DNA from: Synaphobranchus kaupii
Lineage: Eukaryota > Chordata > Actinopteri > Anguilliformes > Synaphobranchidae
DNA length: 64,000 bases
Direction: 5' to 3'
NCBI GenBank assembly: GCA_029718625.1
Contig: CM056376.1
Location: forward strand, 82,356,541 to 82,420,540
Shown: positions 53,741 to 63,766 of the stretch, piece after piece
Layout: every line of letters begins with the position of its first letter
How positions within the stretch are numbered: the first letter of the stretch is position 1
Translations under genes and position numbers: made by a program
Notes under the pieces: model-generated
What the model was told of the DNA's origin: nothing
Database searches by the model: none
What the model saw: the letters and a program-made list of their open reading frames with translations, nothing else

Positions 53741-54668
53741 ACGTGACGTGATCCTGAGTGATAATCAGCGGCTCAAACTGCCAGAATCAGGCCCAGCAAG
53801 TTAAGACTTAAAAGTCATTGAAAACCAGCGTTCACCTCCAATATTGATATTCAACGAGGAAACTTTTAAAATATCAAGATTTGTAAACGGAGTTTGGCGC
53901 ATTTGTCAAAGCGACAGCACTTCCGCATGAACTGTTCGGCCCGTCAGTTCACTGAGTGAACGAACTGTGACGCAACGGTGCAAGTTCGTTCACTCAGTGA
54001 ACTGACGGCCGAACAGTTCACTGAGTGAACGAACTGTGACGCAACGGTGCAAGTTCAGTGATCCGTTCACTGAAGCTACTAGACACAGTGAGTTAACGTG
54101 ACGTGATCCTGAGTGATAATCAGCGGCTCAAACTGCCAGAATCAGGCCCAGCCAGTTAAGACTTAAAAGTCATTGAAAACCAGCGTTCACCTCCAATATT
54201 GATATTCAACGAGGAAACTTTTAAAATATCAAGATTTGTAAACGGAGTTTGGCGCATTTGTCAAAGCGACAGCACTTCCGCATGAACTGTTCGGCCGTCA
54301 GTTCACTGAGTGAACGAACTGTGACGCAACGGTGCAAGTTCGTTCACTCAGTGAACTGACGGCCCGAACAGTTCACTGAGTGAACGAACTGTGACGCAAC
54401 GGTGCAAGTTCAGTGATCCGTTCACTGAAGCTACTAGACACAGTGAGTTAACGTGACGTGATCCTGAGTGATAATCAGCGGCTCAAACTGCCAGAATCAG
54501 GCCCAGCCAGTTAAGACTTAAAAGTCATTGAAAACCAGCGTTCACCTCCAATATTGATATTCAACGAGGAAACTTTTAAAATATCAAGATTTGTAAACGG
54601 AGTTTGGCGCATTTGTCAAAGCGACAGCACTTCCGCATGAACTGTTCGGCCGTCAGTTCACTGAGTGA
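53741..54668 (+). repeat. 355-bp tandem repeat, about 2.6 units, with hairpins
   Basis: ACGTGATCCTGAGTGATAAT recurs at 53746, 54101 and 54456, exactly 355 bases apart, with near-identical units. The full units contain a perfect 26-bp inverted pair, starting CCGTCAGTTCACTGAGTGAA, around a GTGACGCAACGGTGCA loop. The third unit is truncated at GTTCACTGAGTGAG. Confidence 0.95.
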
Positions 54669-54960
54669 GTCGGACTACGCAGTATGCAGTCGGAGCTCCG
54701 CCCAAGCACTGAACGATTCGGTGAACGAATCTTTTGAACGAATCTTTTTAATGAACTGATTCTAGTGATTCGTGTCACTGAAGTGAACTGTTTTGCCCAT
54801 CACTAGTGTGCTCCAGTCCTCCTTATCTCGGGTTAGTCCTAGCGAAGTAGTCCGGGTTTGGTATTCTTTCTATTCACTGGTCCTTCTGTTGAGCACCTAT
54901 AGTTCCTTGTTTATATAGCCGGCTTGTAGCGCGTTTGGGATCACCCCCTTTTTACTTTAA

Positions 54961-55093
54961 AATATAGTACGTTCAAGTGTTACATGTCAATTTTCTCAAC
55001 ACAAACTGATGTTTGATTGTATACATGACATGAGCCATAAATGCTGAATAATGGAATGGAAATTTGAAATTATACAAAATAAAAAATATTTAA
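54961..55093. other. Short AT-rich spacer
   Basis: Between the Penelope tail and the piggyBac MITE. Nothing recognised; it ends in the TTAA target at 55090-55093. Confidence 0.5.
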
Positions 55094-55476
55094 CCCTTGT
55101 GTGGTGTTCGGGTCTGTGGGACCCGTATTCAATGTTTACTAAAAGAAAAATGATACAATTCATAATTTTTTCAACCTGAGACTCATTGGCCTTGGCTCAT
55201 TTTCTGTGATAAACATGTAAAAGAACACAAAAATCACATTTTATCACAAAAAACAAATATCACTTTTATTGATAAATGTGATGTAGCAGAGGTAAATGGT
55301 CAATATTAACCATATATGCTGTCTATATTGCTTGTAATTGAGATAAAGTCAATATCTGTGAAGTATTTTTACGTAAATTGTTATGGCTTTATTGTTTTAA
55401 AAACCGAATAATGTTGTGGGTCCACCAGACCTGCGAACACTGGGTGAGTAACAAAAACACGAACACCACACAAGGG
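55094..55476. mobile_element. piggyBac-type MITE with TTAA duplication
   Basis: The left end CCCTTGTGTGGTGTTCG and the right end CGAACACCACACAAGGG are perfect 17-bp inverted repeats, each directly flanked by TTAA (55090-55093 and 55477-55480). The CCC start and TTAA target are piggyBac hallmarks. 383 bp, noncoding. Confidence 0.9.
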
Positions 55477-55480
55477 TTAA

Positions 55481-56670
55481 ATTTTACAATATTTACTAAT
55501 TACACAAAACACAGGGGTAAGAGCACCGTCCACATGCTCATTGCAAGCCGTGACAGCGGTTTGAATCCAATAAAGCTGAAAAGCCCTAAAAAATAAATAA
55601 TTACACACAGCACACCATAGACAGGCTGTGGATTTATAATTGTTCTCCAAAGCCTTAGGTAACAATACGCATCAAAATAAACACGAAACATTTTAACCAA
55701 GCGAATGCTACAGTACATGTGCATATGTATAACGTATGCAACAAATGTTTAACTCTGCAATCATTCAACACATCACAATACCACCAAACATATGCGGACT
55801 TCTTAATCTATTGTATCGAATACAATAACCCAATGACATTTTATTGGCCAATTCTGCAATTAGCAGTTGAAAAAGCTTTTACTCTGAACAATTTTGACTT
55901 ACCGATGTTTGTTTCCCCCCTCTTCCATATAACATAGAAATGATTTTATATAGAGCATATGTCCAAAATATTACTAGACAAACTACATTAATAGCTTTAT
56001 TGCTAAAATGTTGCATGCATACAGTATGATATTCCTCTGTTCACTAAATTATTTTTAAGATCTTCTTTTGATTATATTCTATTAATTGTATTAATTGTAT
56101 TAATTGTATTAAAAGTAGGGATTGTAAAATTGAGGATAGAAAACAGATTATTTGCTCAAGGTAAGTTCACATGCTCTTTAAAAGCGTCCACCTCCAGCCT
56201 GGCCACCACAAATTTAACACCATACCATTTCCTGTTTTTTAGTCTGAGCTTTACAGTTTGATTGAATATGAAAAAACCTAAGTCTGGTTTTATTAAAGGG
56301 CATGTGGAGTGAATTTGTTCGAAGCGTTCCATCTTCAAATCTATATGCCAGTTAATACACCAAATCCTCGCACTCCCTTGTGAACTTAATGTTACGGTGC
56401 ATGTTTATGTCATGAATACTACCATCAGTTGTGACACTGATGACTTGGCATTGTCTCCGTTTGTTGCCTAAATCATTATGGCAGGACGTTTGTAAGGCAT
56501 TCTGCAGTAAGTCTCTGCTAATTACCAAATCTTTCATACAGTGATGTTGGTCACGTTATTTACAACCAACAGCCTACATCAGCTTTGTAGCAGTCCTCAA
56601 AATTCACTTGTCTTCTATTAAGCTGAACGATGAATGCACTTAGCCTTTAACAATGAACAGAAATCAAGCT
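55481..56670. other. Spacer without a recognised gene
   Basis: AT-rich. A short ATTAATTGT tandem lies near 56082-56112. Open frames on both strands are short and have no family motif. Confidence 0.45.
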
Positions 56671-57676
56671 CTAACCCCTGGAACCCACCAGACGCGCAAG
56701 CGCACAGACGCTTATTCCGCGCGCAGATTTGCGCAGAACTGAACCTACCAGACGCGCAAGAGCACACGGACGCTTTGCTTTTTCGTGAACGACAGAGACG
56801 CGCTATAGAAACACATTCCGGATTTTGAGCTTCGCTTAATAATGGATAAGTAAATATTGCTATTACATATGTCTTACTGCTTGACAGGTTAATTAAAAAT
56901 GAAAACTTGCATACTGTCAATATATAGTACAAAATAGGGAAAATAGCTACACATGAATCAGACCAACAAACAAGGCTTCACTGGCTGGCAGCAAATGGCC
57001 TACTTTTTAAAGCTAAATGTAGCAAACGAGACAATGCCTCCTTTCTAAAGTCCGTTTAATATTATTTATTTATTTAAGACAGTAATCAACATGTTCTACA
57101 CATTTAATTTTAGCAGAATTAGCAGCTATTTTGATTATGTAGTACCTTAAATCGATACAGTAATATCAGTATAATAAAAACAGAAGTAAGCATAGGGTTA
57201 ATTCATTGAACATATATATATATGTATGTATACTATAATAAAGAAAAAGCATTATAAAACGAGAATAACTGGTTATATGCAAAATGTATGACTTGATTTA
57301 ACTTCATTCATCCCACAATGGACAATGGTGATTGTCTCTGTTCCCATTTTCATTAGGGCCTATATTAAAATATAATATGTATTAAAATAATTTATAACAA
57401 TTGTAAAACTATTAGTAGGTTGAAAAACATTAAAATGTGGTGATATAATGCAGATATTGAACATATTCAATGTATTTCTATGAGATATGCGCATGCGGAT
57501 GGCCAAAAAATTCCGCCCGGTGCGGAAAAATCAGCTCCACGTCCGCGAGCCGTACGCCCGCCTGCCGTGCGTGCGTGGCCGGTGAGAACCGCGGCAATTC
57601 GTTAACATGGGAGCGGAAGTGAAGCGCAGCAGTGCGCGTGTGCGTGCGCTTGCGCGTCTGGTGGGTTCCAGGGGTA
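56671..57676. mobile_element. DNA element with CCCTGGAACCCACCAGACGC ends
   Basis: The left CCCCTGGAACCCACCAGACG and the right CGTCTGGTGGGTTCCAGGGG are inverted repeats about 1 kb apart, continuing into CGCAAGCGCAC. A second CTACCAGACGCGCAAG lies inside the left end. The AT-rich core is noncoding. The adjoining GC-rich block 57680-57850 has related CGCTTCGCTT words. Confidence 0.65.
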
Positions 57677-59169
57677 AGGCCCGGAACACACCGCAAGCGA
57701 AGCGCACGCGGAAATGCGACCGCTTCACTTCGGCGTCCATTATAACCTACCAGAAAGAACACACCAGCCGAGCGCACTGCGAAGCGCCATTTCCGCGTGC
57801 GCTTCGCTTACGATACTTTCGGCGTTGGGTCCAAGCGCGCCAGAAGCGGAGAATTAAATTTACTGAATTCAATTCGGACCTACACTGTTGTTATGTTTTG
57901 CATTTGTATATGGGTGTGTATAGCTTAAATATGCATTTATTTTAATTATTATTATTTTCTCTTCCTGTAGGCTATAATTGTCCACCTAGCGTGAATTCAG
58001 GTATTGTGGGACATCAGGTAATGTGGGACAACTATGCTTTGACATGTTTATTTCCTGCTCTGTCAAGAGCCAATCAAAATAATTGTAACTAGGTTCTTGC
58101 AGAGAAACTACATGATCAAAGTCACATGATTTCATTGATGTCATGTCATGATGGGGATCATGGCAAGCTTCATATATGAAGGTCACCCGGCAAAATACAT
58201 GGTTAGGTCAATGACATAAGCTTTTGCTTGAATTAATGTTAAGGTTCTAAATCTGTCGTATACAATACACTGTGCCTAATTATGATGTAATTATGCATAT
58301 GAAATACTTGTGCAACAAAAACAATTTAAAAGTGGTAAATATTATGTTTAGACTTTTTTAATTCAGGCATTTCTTATATGTCCCACATTACCAAACGCAG
58401 TCAGGAAATGTGGGACAGCATGTTTCTGGTAATGTGGGACAGTGTTGTGGGCTATTCTAATGGAGGGAAATTATCCCATTTTATACTTAGGGAACCTCAG
58501 TATTTGCATATGTATGTGGTAATGTACCCTATATTAACTGTAATGCAACTCTAATACTTTTTATATTGCTGTCAAGTCATATTTAGGTCAGTGGTCTCAA
58601 CTTTTTTGTCAAGATGAACTATGTTATGATTGTTAATAAGTTAATATGAGTTTTAGAGCTTATCTTTAGAGATAATGTTCTATCAAGTTCCCCAAGAGAA
58701 AGAAATTGTATACTTAAGTATATTAAAAATATAATTTAAGTATACCAAATGTGTTTCAAGTGTACTTAAACTTTTAATACTTAATTTAAAGTATGCTTAA
58801 AATGTGTAATTCATTTGGAAATATATGTAATTAAATTGTACTTTAGTGAACTTCAAATAAGTATACTAAATCGCATATTTAGTGGTATTTTAGGGTACTT
58901 ATAAAAGGTATATAGCCTAATTTATTTTATCTCCTGATAGCATAGTGAGGGGCCGTGAATAAAGGACTTAATAAAAATGCTGAGCTGATTACCATATATA
59001 TCTTTTAAGTGCTTAAAGAACATGTTTAATCCACGTATTATTCCTTTGATTTAAGTGTTTCTTTACTTTACATTTATTGCAATATATGTTTAATGCACAT
59101 TTATCCGTAGTATGTAATCATTAAACTAAAAGGAGTGTGTCGTTGTCGAATTGGCATGAAGCAAGACTC

Positions 59170-59245
59170 ACATGTTTGTGCAGAAATGATGACCGTGTAC
59201 ATCCTGCCTTCCATGTACACGGTCATCATTTCTGCACAAACATGT
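59170..59245. repeat. Perfect 33-bp hairpin followed by a direct copy
   Basis: The arms 59170-59202 and 59213-59245 are exact inverted copies (ACATGTTTGTGCAGAAATGA) around CCTGCCTTCC. The segment GACCGTGTACATCCTGCCTT then recurs directly at 59246. Confidence 0.97.
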
Positions 59246-59269
59246 GACCGTGTACATCCTGCCTTCCAT

Positions 59270-59610
59270 GTAACCCTCAGATTTAAGGAACTGAGAGAGA
59301 CAAATGGGGGGGGGGGGCTTTTTCTTCCCTTTTCTGATCTATCCATTGTGCCGAGACTAACCTTATGGTCTCTGTGTAACCCTAAGTTTTAAGGAACTGA
59401 AAGAGACAGATAGGGGGGGCGGTGGCAGGGGCCCCTTGCTTCCCGTTTCTGATCTATGCAATGTGCCGAGACTAACCTTATGGTCTCTGTGTAACCCTAA
59501 GTCTTAAGGAACTGAAAGAGACAGATAGGGGGGGCGGTGGCAGGGGCCCCTTGGTTCCAGTTTCTGATCTATCCAATGTGCCGAGTCTAACCTTATGGCC
59601 TCTGAGTTAG
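59270..59610 (+). repeat. Tandem repeat of about 106-115 bp, 2.9 units
   Basis: Units start GTAACCCT(A/C)AG at 59270, 59376 and 59491. Each contains TTAAGGAACTGA(A/G)AGAGACA, a long G run and CTGATCTAT.CA.TGTGCCGAG. Two units share GGGGGGGCGGTGGCAGGGGC. Confidence 0.93.
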
Positions 59611-60765
59611 GTCAAAGGGGAATCATATATTTAAGAATAAGAATGTACTAACAATGGCTATTTGAATGAAGCCTATGAAATTAATGACTAATTGATGATT
59701 GAATAATAATTGTCGTACTAAGATATGATGATATGTATCAGTTAAAATTAATAACAGTTAAACCTTTTTGTTTTAATTACATAAAACTAACCCTTAGGCA
59801 GGGGATTAGGCACCCCGAACCTAGGGGTTAACAGGCGGCAGCGGAATTGCAAAGTTCCGAGGGCACGTTAAAAAGGTCGTATAGTGCAGGGGAGAAGACT
59901 GAAGGCCCCCGTGTCTGATGAAGTATGAATTGACATACTGACGTGGTACCATCTATTCGGCGTAGTTGTCGCATGTAAGTATGCAGGCACTGCGTGGTAC
60001 GTGGATGACAGTCCACACCTAGCAGAGGGGCGTAAGAGACAACCTCTGTGAACAGGCAAGGCTGGTGAAAACGGTCAAAGTTTCTTACCCATAGCAAAGT
60101 GGGATAGGGATCAGACCGTCGGTTCCCAACCGGGTGGCTGGTTACCACTACGGGGCTCGGTGTGACACTGGGCTGGGGATCGCTATCGACTGGGTCACCG
60201 GTCGGTCGGGTCGCAGAGAGCAGTAAGACCATGAGTGGCGTCCCTGTAGTGGAGCACATAGCCGGCGCGCTCGGCTCAATGTACAGTCAAGCCACTGTAA
60301 GCTGAAACCGAATGCAATAGTAAGCGAGCAGTGCTTTCTGTGATCAGGGTTTCTGAAAAGGAGACGCCTGGGAAGCAGAGAGGCTGAGGGTCCTTCACTC
60401 AGAGGAGTCGGGTGGAAGGAACTCAGTGGAAAGGGATCCAGCCTGGAGCTGCGCCCAAGAGAGAGGGAGGCTCGAAGGATCAAAGTGATATTTCGTGCTA
60501 TTTCCTTGACAAAAAGTCATTCCGCAGGAAGTTAGATCTACAGACAAGGGGTTAGAGCACCTGTTTTCCCTAGTGGTATAAATGGACGTTGGTCATTAAT
60601 TCCTCTGGGAGAATGCTTATTGAAAAACAGATAGAGTATCAGACACTGATTGTGTAATGTACCCAAAACTCAGAAAAAGTGAAGTGTGGGGGGGGGCGCT
60701 GACATTGCACCAGCATCTTGTGATTTATGTACCCACCCCTCCTTCGTGTGACCTGTTTGAAATGG

Positions 60766-60773
60766 TATAAATA
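60766..60773 (+). promoter_or_regulatory. TATA box of solo LTR C
   Basis: TATAAATA lies 78 bases before an ATTAAA polyadenylation signal (60844) and 140 bases before the LTR end, a normal U3-R arrangement. Confidence 0.5.
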
Positions 60774-61589
60774 TGTGAAGGAACAACAGCGCTGAACTTT
60801 GCTTTCCTCTGTACATTGCTTTTGTGGACCACAATATTATTGCATTAAAAAAACTATTATTCACCAGCCCTGGATTCTGACTCTTTTCCCGACAACCGAT
60901 CTGTCACATAGGCTACTACTTTTAATGCTATTTAAAGTATATTTCAAACACCGTAGTCATCATTTAAAATTGTATTTCCAATACCTACAAATCACCCTTT
61001 CAATTAGTATACTTAAATATACTTTAAGTTTGTAAGACGTGTCTCAATTTAGTACACTTAAGTACAGTAAGTACACTAAAGTTGTACAGAAGTTCTACAA
61101 AAGTACAACTTTAGTGCATTTATTAGCCTGTACTTAAAGTGTGGCCAGTTTAACACAAAATTAGTAGATACTACATGATGAGTACGTACTAAAAGTATAC
61201 TTAAAGTATAATATTTTTTTGCTTGGGTCCTGATGTTTACTTAGTGTATTTAAGCATGGTGCACCATTAAAATATATTGCAATGTACTACATTATAGCTT
61301 GTTATTGGGGTTTTATTATAAAGAATTGGTGTCCCAAGTTACCTAATGAGCTGTCCCACATTCCCAAACGCAGATGAAAAAATGTGCTGTGGCTCAAATG
61401 AAATATAAAGGTGTGTCACGCATCCTGTGAGCAAGATTTCTACATTTTTTATTTTTATGTGGTCAGATAACATCTTGAGGATTTCAGAATTGTATCATGT
61501 GCTGTGTAAATGTGTTGGACTAATATCGAAACAGGTAACAGAAGGCAAAATTGCTAAAAAAAAGTGTCCCACTTTATCTGAATTCACCC

Positions 61590-62113
61590 TACCTGAAATA
61601 AAATGTAAAAACATTCATCACACACCAAAAAAAAATGACGATGCTTTGTGTTATTTTATCTATCCATACAGTAGCCTACAACAAGTAACTCATATGCCTT
61701 CCCCAGTGTCATGTAATAAATTACTTTACTAAAAATGCAACATTGAGAATATTCACATTTTTAGGCCAGTTATTAGGCCAAACAAATAAACTATCCAAAG
61801 AGGAGTTTGCTAATAACCATGTCATTAAATCAGAGTTAATATATAATCGATCACCAACCTATAATTTCTTGTTGTTATTGTTAAATAATAGCCTACTCAC
61901 TTCGCTGATATTCATTTAAAATTGAGATGGGATATGAACATCGGTTATTAAAACTACATTAAACATGTATTATCACTTTAGTGGGCATGGATAAGCATTG
62001 CATATCTTACTGCCAAATAAATAAGAATAGGTTATGTAGGCTTATCATGTATTTACAATCAAGTGTCAAACTTTGCGGGGGAAAAAACATAGTCTAAACA
62101 ACTGCACGTGACA
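61590..62113. other. Spacer without a recognised gene
   Basis: AT-rich; no exon, terminal repeat or RNA gene was recognised. Confidence 0.45.
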
Positions 62114-62220
62114 CACAGCAAAAATGGTGGTGTATATTTAACATCCTAGGGTGTTTATATGATATCATATCATATATAAACACCCCATGGTGTTAAATGT
62201 ACACTAGCAGTTTTGCTGTG
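62114..62220. repeat. 107-bp near-palindrome
   Basis: CACAGCAAAA at the left pairs with TTTTGCTGTG at the right. Moving inward, TTTAACATCCTAGGGTGTTTAT pairs with ATAAACACCCCATGGTGTTAAA, meeting at ATATGATATCATATCATAT. Probably a short MITE. Confidence 0.85.
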
Positions 62221-62682
62221 CACGAGACTTGATGCGGACATAAACTGTAAAGAAAGCAAAGAGAGAAGATGGACGATTGTAGATCTATGAAGTAGAGAAA
62301 TACATGGAGCTGTATGACGCGCTGGATTATTTCTACAGGGACAATATAAGAAAAGAGCTTGGAATGCAATGGAAGTAGCCTATTGTTTTTTTTTATTGTG
62401 ATAATGTTTACTTCACTAAAAACCCGAAATTGGTATGCGAATCCAACACATCATAATTTTATAAAATACTTCTGATACCTTCTTTGTATGGAAACCACAG
62501 TTACATGTCTGTGTCCCTCCAAACAGATGTTTGTCCCCTCAGCTGCATTGGACATTTCTCAATCTGTAATATTGTTTGACAGTGAATCATAAGAATGTGT
62601 CCCCTTTTAATATGACATAATATGACATTATGTTTTATGATTCTACACATATCACTTTGTCCAAGTTTACCTTCAGATCATA
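62221..62682. other. Spacer / possible 3' flank of the small minus-strand gene
   Basis: No exon or paired repeat was recognised. Confidence 0.4.
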
Positions 62683-62814
62683 TCACTTTTTCTGGCGTGG
62701 TGCTGGCCTGTTTCCTGCCTCAGAGGGCCAGACCCCTAAGGCAGCAAACATGCGCAGGTGGGACATCCACTCCTCATCGCCCATAGCTCTGTGCTTCTTC
62801 TGTTTGTAAGCCAT
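62683..62814 (-). CDS. Possible small gene, terminal coding exon (unrecognised product)
   Basis: A minus-strand segment preceded by the acceptor TTAATGGCAG opens with ATG and reads 43 aa, MAYKQKKHRAMGDEEWMSHL to a stop after PAPRQKK. A strong donor GAA|GTAAGT at 63507-63508 lies 690 bases upstream. Joined to it, the frame stays open through ILDGAADIE and could extend to an ATG at 63798 (140 aa). The basic and tryptophan-containing sequence does not look like a repeat artefact, but I do not recognise the family. It would be transcribed divergently from the exon at 63767. A transposon-derived exon is the main alternative. Confidence 0.35.
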   Translation of the reverse strand: MAYKQKKHRAMGDEEWMSHLRMFAALGVWPSEAGNRPAPRQKK

Positions 62815-63766
62815 CTGCCATTAATAGAGAAAAGAAAAGTGCCACTTACACCAAAGCAGCTAATGTGTATAACTATTCAGTTTCACTACACAGTATAACC
62901 ATATCATATGTGGGCTCAGTGTATAATATAGTAGTATGCCATAATAGCTTGTATTACAGTTTGGTTACATACCATCATATTAAGTTTATTATCAATTGGT
63001 AAACATAATCAAGTTAAGCCTGGTGTCACAACAGGTGCAACAGCTGTATACCTGTGTGAATTAAATACTTGACAAATGATTTTCTCATTTTATGAAGAAC
63101 TTTAGTGCAGCAGCGTTATACTGTACTGTAGAATAAGGGGTGCTAACATTACAGTTACGTTATGATTAGGCATTGTTATGTTGTTCATTGAGGAAAACCA
63201 AATATCTAGCTCAATTCTAGCTAAACTCAATAGGCAGCAAAATCACCTAAACTCAAAAAGAGGATTATGTTGTATGAGGAAAGCCAAATATTTAGCTAAT
63301 TTAATGGCGAAACACCTTATAATGCGGTAATAAATAACAGCGATTTTACGTGTATTAACAGGTAAAATCGGGGTGACAGTAAATAATAGCGACTGTATCT
63401 GTATCAACATACATTGTGACAGTAGGCAATAATATCAGTATGCAATTAATTCACTAATGTTAATATTGATGCGGACTTAAATAACTTTAATATTGATTCG
63501 AACTTACTTCGATATCGGCTGCTCCGTCAAGGATGGAAAAGTGGTTGGCTGGCGAAAGATGGAAATGACGAGACGTGATTTGACGACAGAAGCCAAAAAG
63601 ATGGCGAATGTTGGAAATGGGCCACCGTGATTGGCTGAGAAAGATGCTCTTTTTCTGAGTGACGTCCTCTGAGTGACGAGTTAGGCGGTCCCATTGAAGG
63701 GGCGTTCCCAAAGAAGAGGCGTTCCGTAAGCGACTGCAGATTGACCCTTCTCGACACCGGGACTGT

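Larger units (their letters stand above)
52472..54805. mobile_element. hAT-type nonautonomous element with exact 8-bp target duplication
   Basis: The ends TAGTGTTGTG and, inverted, TAGTGATGGG fit the hAT terminal pattern (C/T)AGTG.TG. The flanks are GTGTGCTC at 52464-52471 and again at 54806-54813. The interior is built of ACGAATC/TTCGTTC words, a nested MITE (52676-53462) and a 355-bp tandem repeat. No transposase was seen. Confidence 0.85.
49748..54960 (+). mobile_element. Penelope-like element, degenerate, interrupted by a hAT
   Basis: Encodes the Penelope combination of reverse transcriptase and GIY-YIG endonuclease (49804-52158). Downstream lies a hammerhead-like motif (52397-52423) and then a tail that is cut by the hAT element at 52472-54805 and resumes at 54814. 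Its 5' edge is an inverted duplication of its own sequence. It sits in or beyond the tymp intron. Confidence 0.85.
58946..60906 (+). mobile_element. Probable solo LTR, copy C (unrelated to A and B)
   Basis: Begins TGAGGGGCCG, ends ATCTGTCA, and is flanked by CATAG on both sides (58941-58945 and 60907-60911). A TATAAATA box at 60766 and an ATTAAA signal at 60844 lie in the expected order near the end. It contains a perfect hairpin and a tandem repeat (59170-59610). No internal retroviral genes. The left boundary rests on the duplication alone. Confidence 0.65.
58691..61227. mobile_element. AGTATACTT-rich element, middle layer of the nest
   Basis: The left end CCCCAAGAGAAAGAAATTGT and the inverted right end ACCCAAGCAAAAAAATATTA lead on both sides into long AGTATACTTAAGTAT-type palindromic sequence. 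The solo LTR at 58946-60906 interrupts it. Boundaries are approximate. Confidence 0.5.
57989..61589. mobile_element. Degraded DNA transposon, outer layer of a nest
   Basis: The left end GCGTGAATTCAGGTATTGTG and the inverted right end GGGTGAATTCAGATAAAGTG, both followed by GGGACA, are imperfect terminal repeats. TGTCCCACATT(A/C)CCAAACGCAG occurs inside both halves (58380 and 61352). A second element (58691-61227) splits it. No transposase was recognised. Confidence 0.45.

Noticed and set aside
53741..54668. CRISPR-like array because of regularly repeated palindromic words
   Set aside because: The unit is 355 bp with repeated, not unique, content between palindromes, and the genome is vertebrate.
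59828..60483. 143- and 111-aa minus-strand frames
   Set aside because: They lie inside the probable solo LTR C, show no conserved motif, and overlap each other in different frames.
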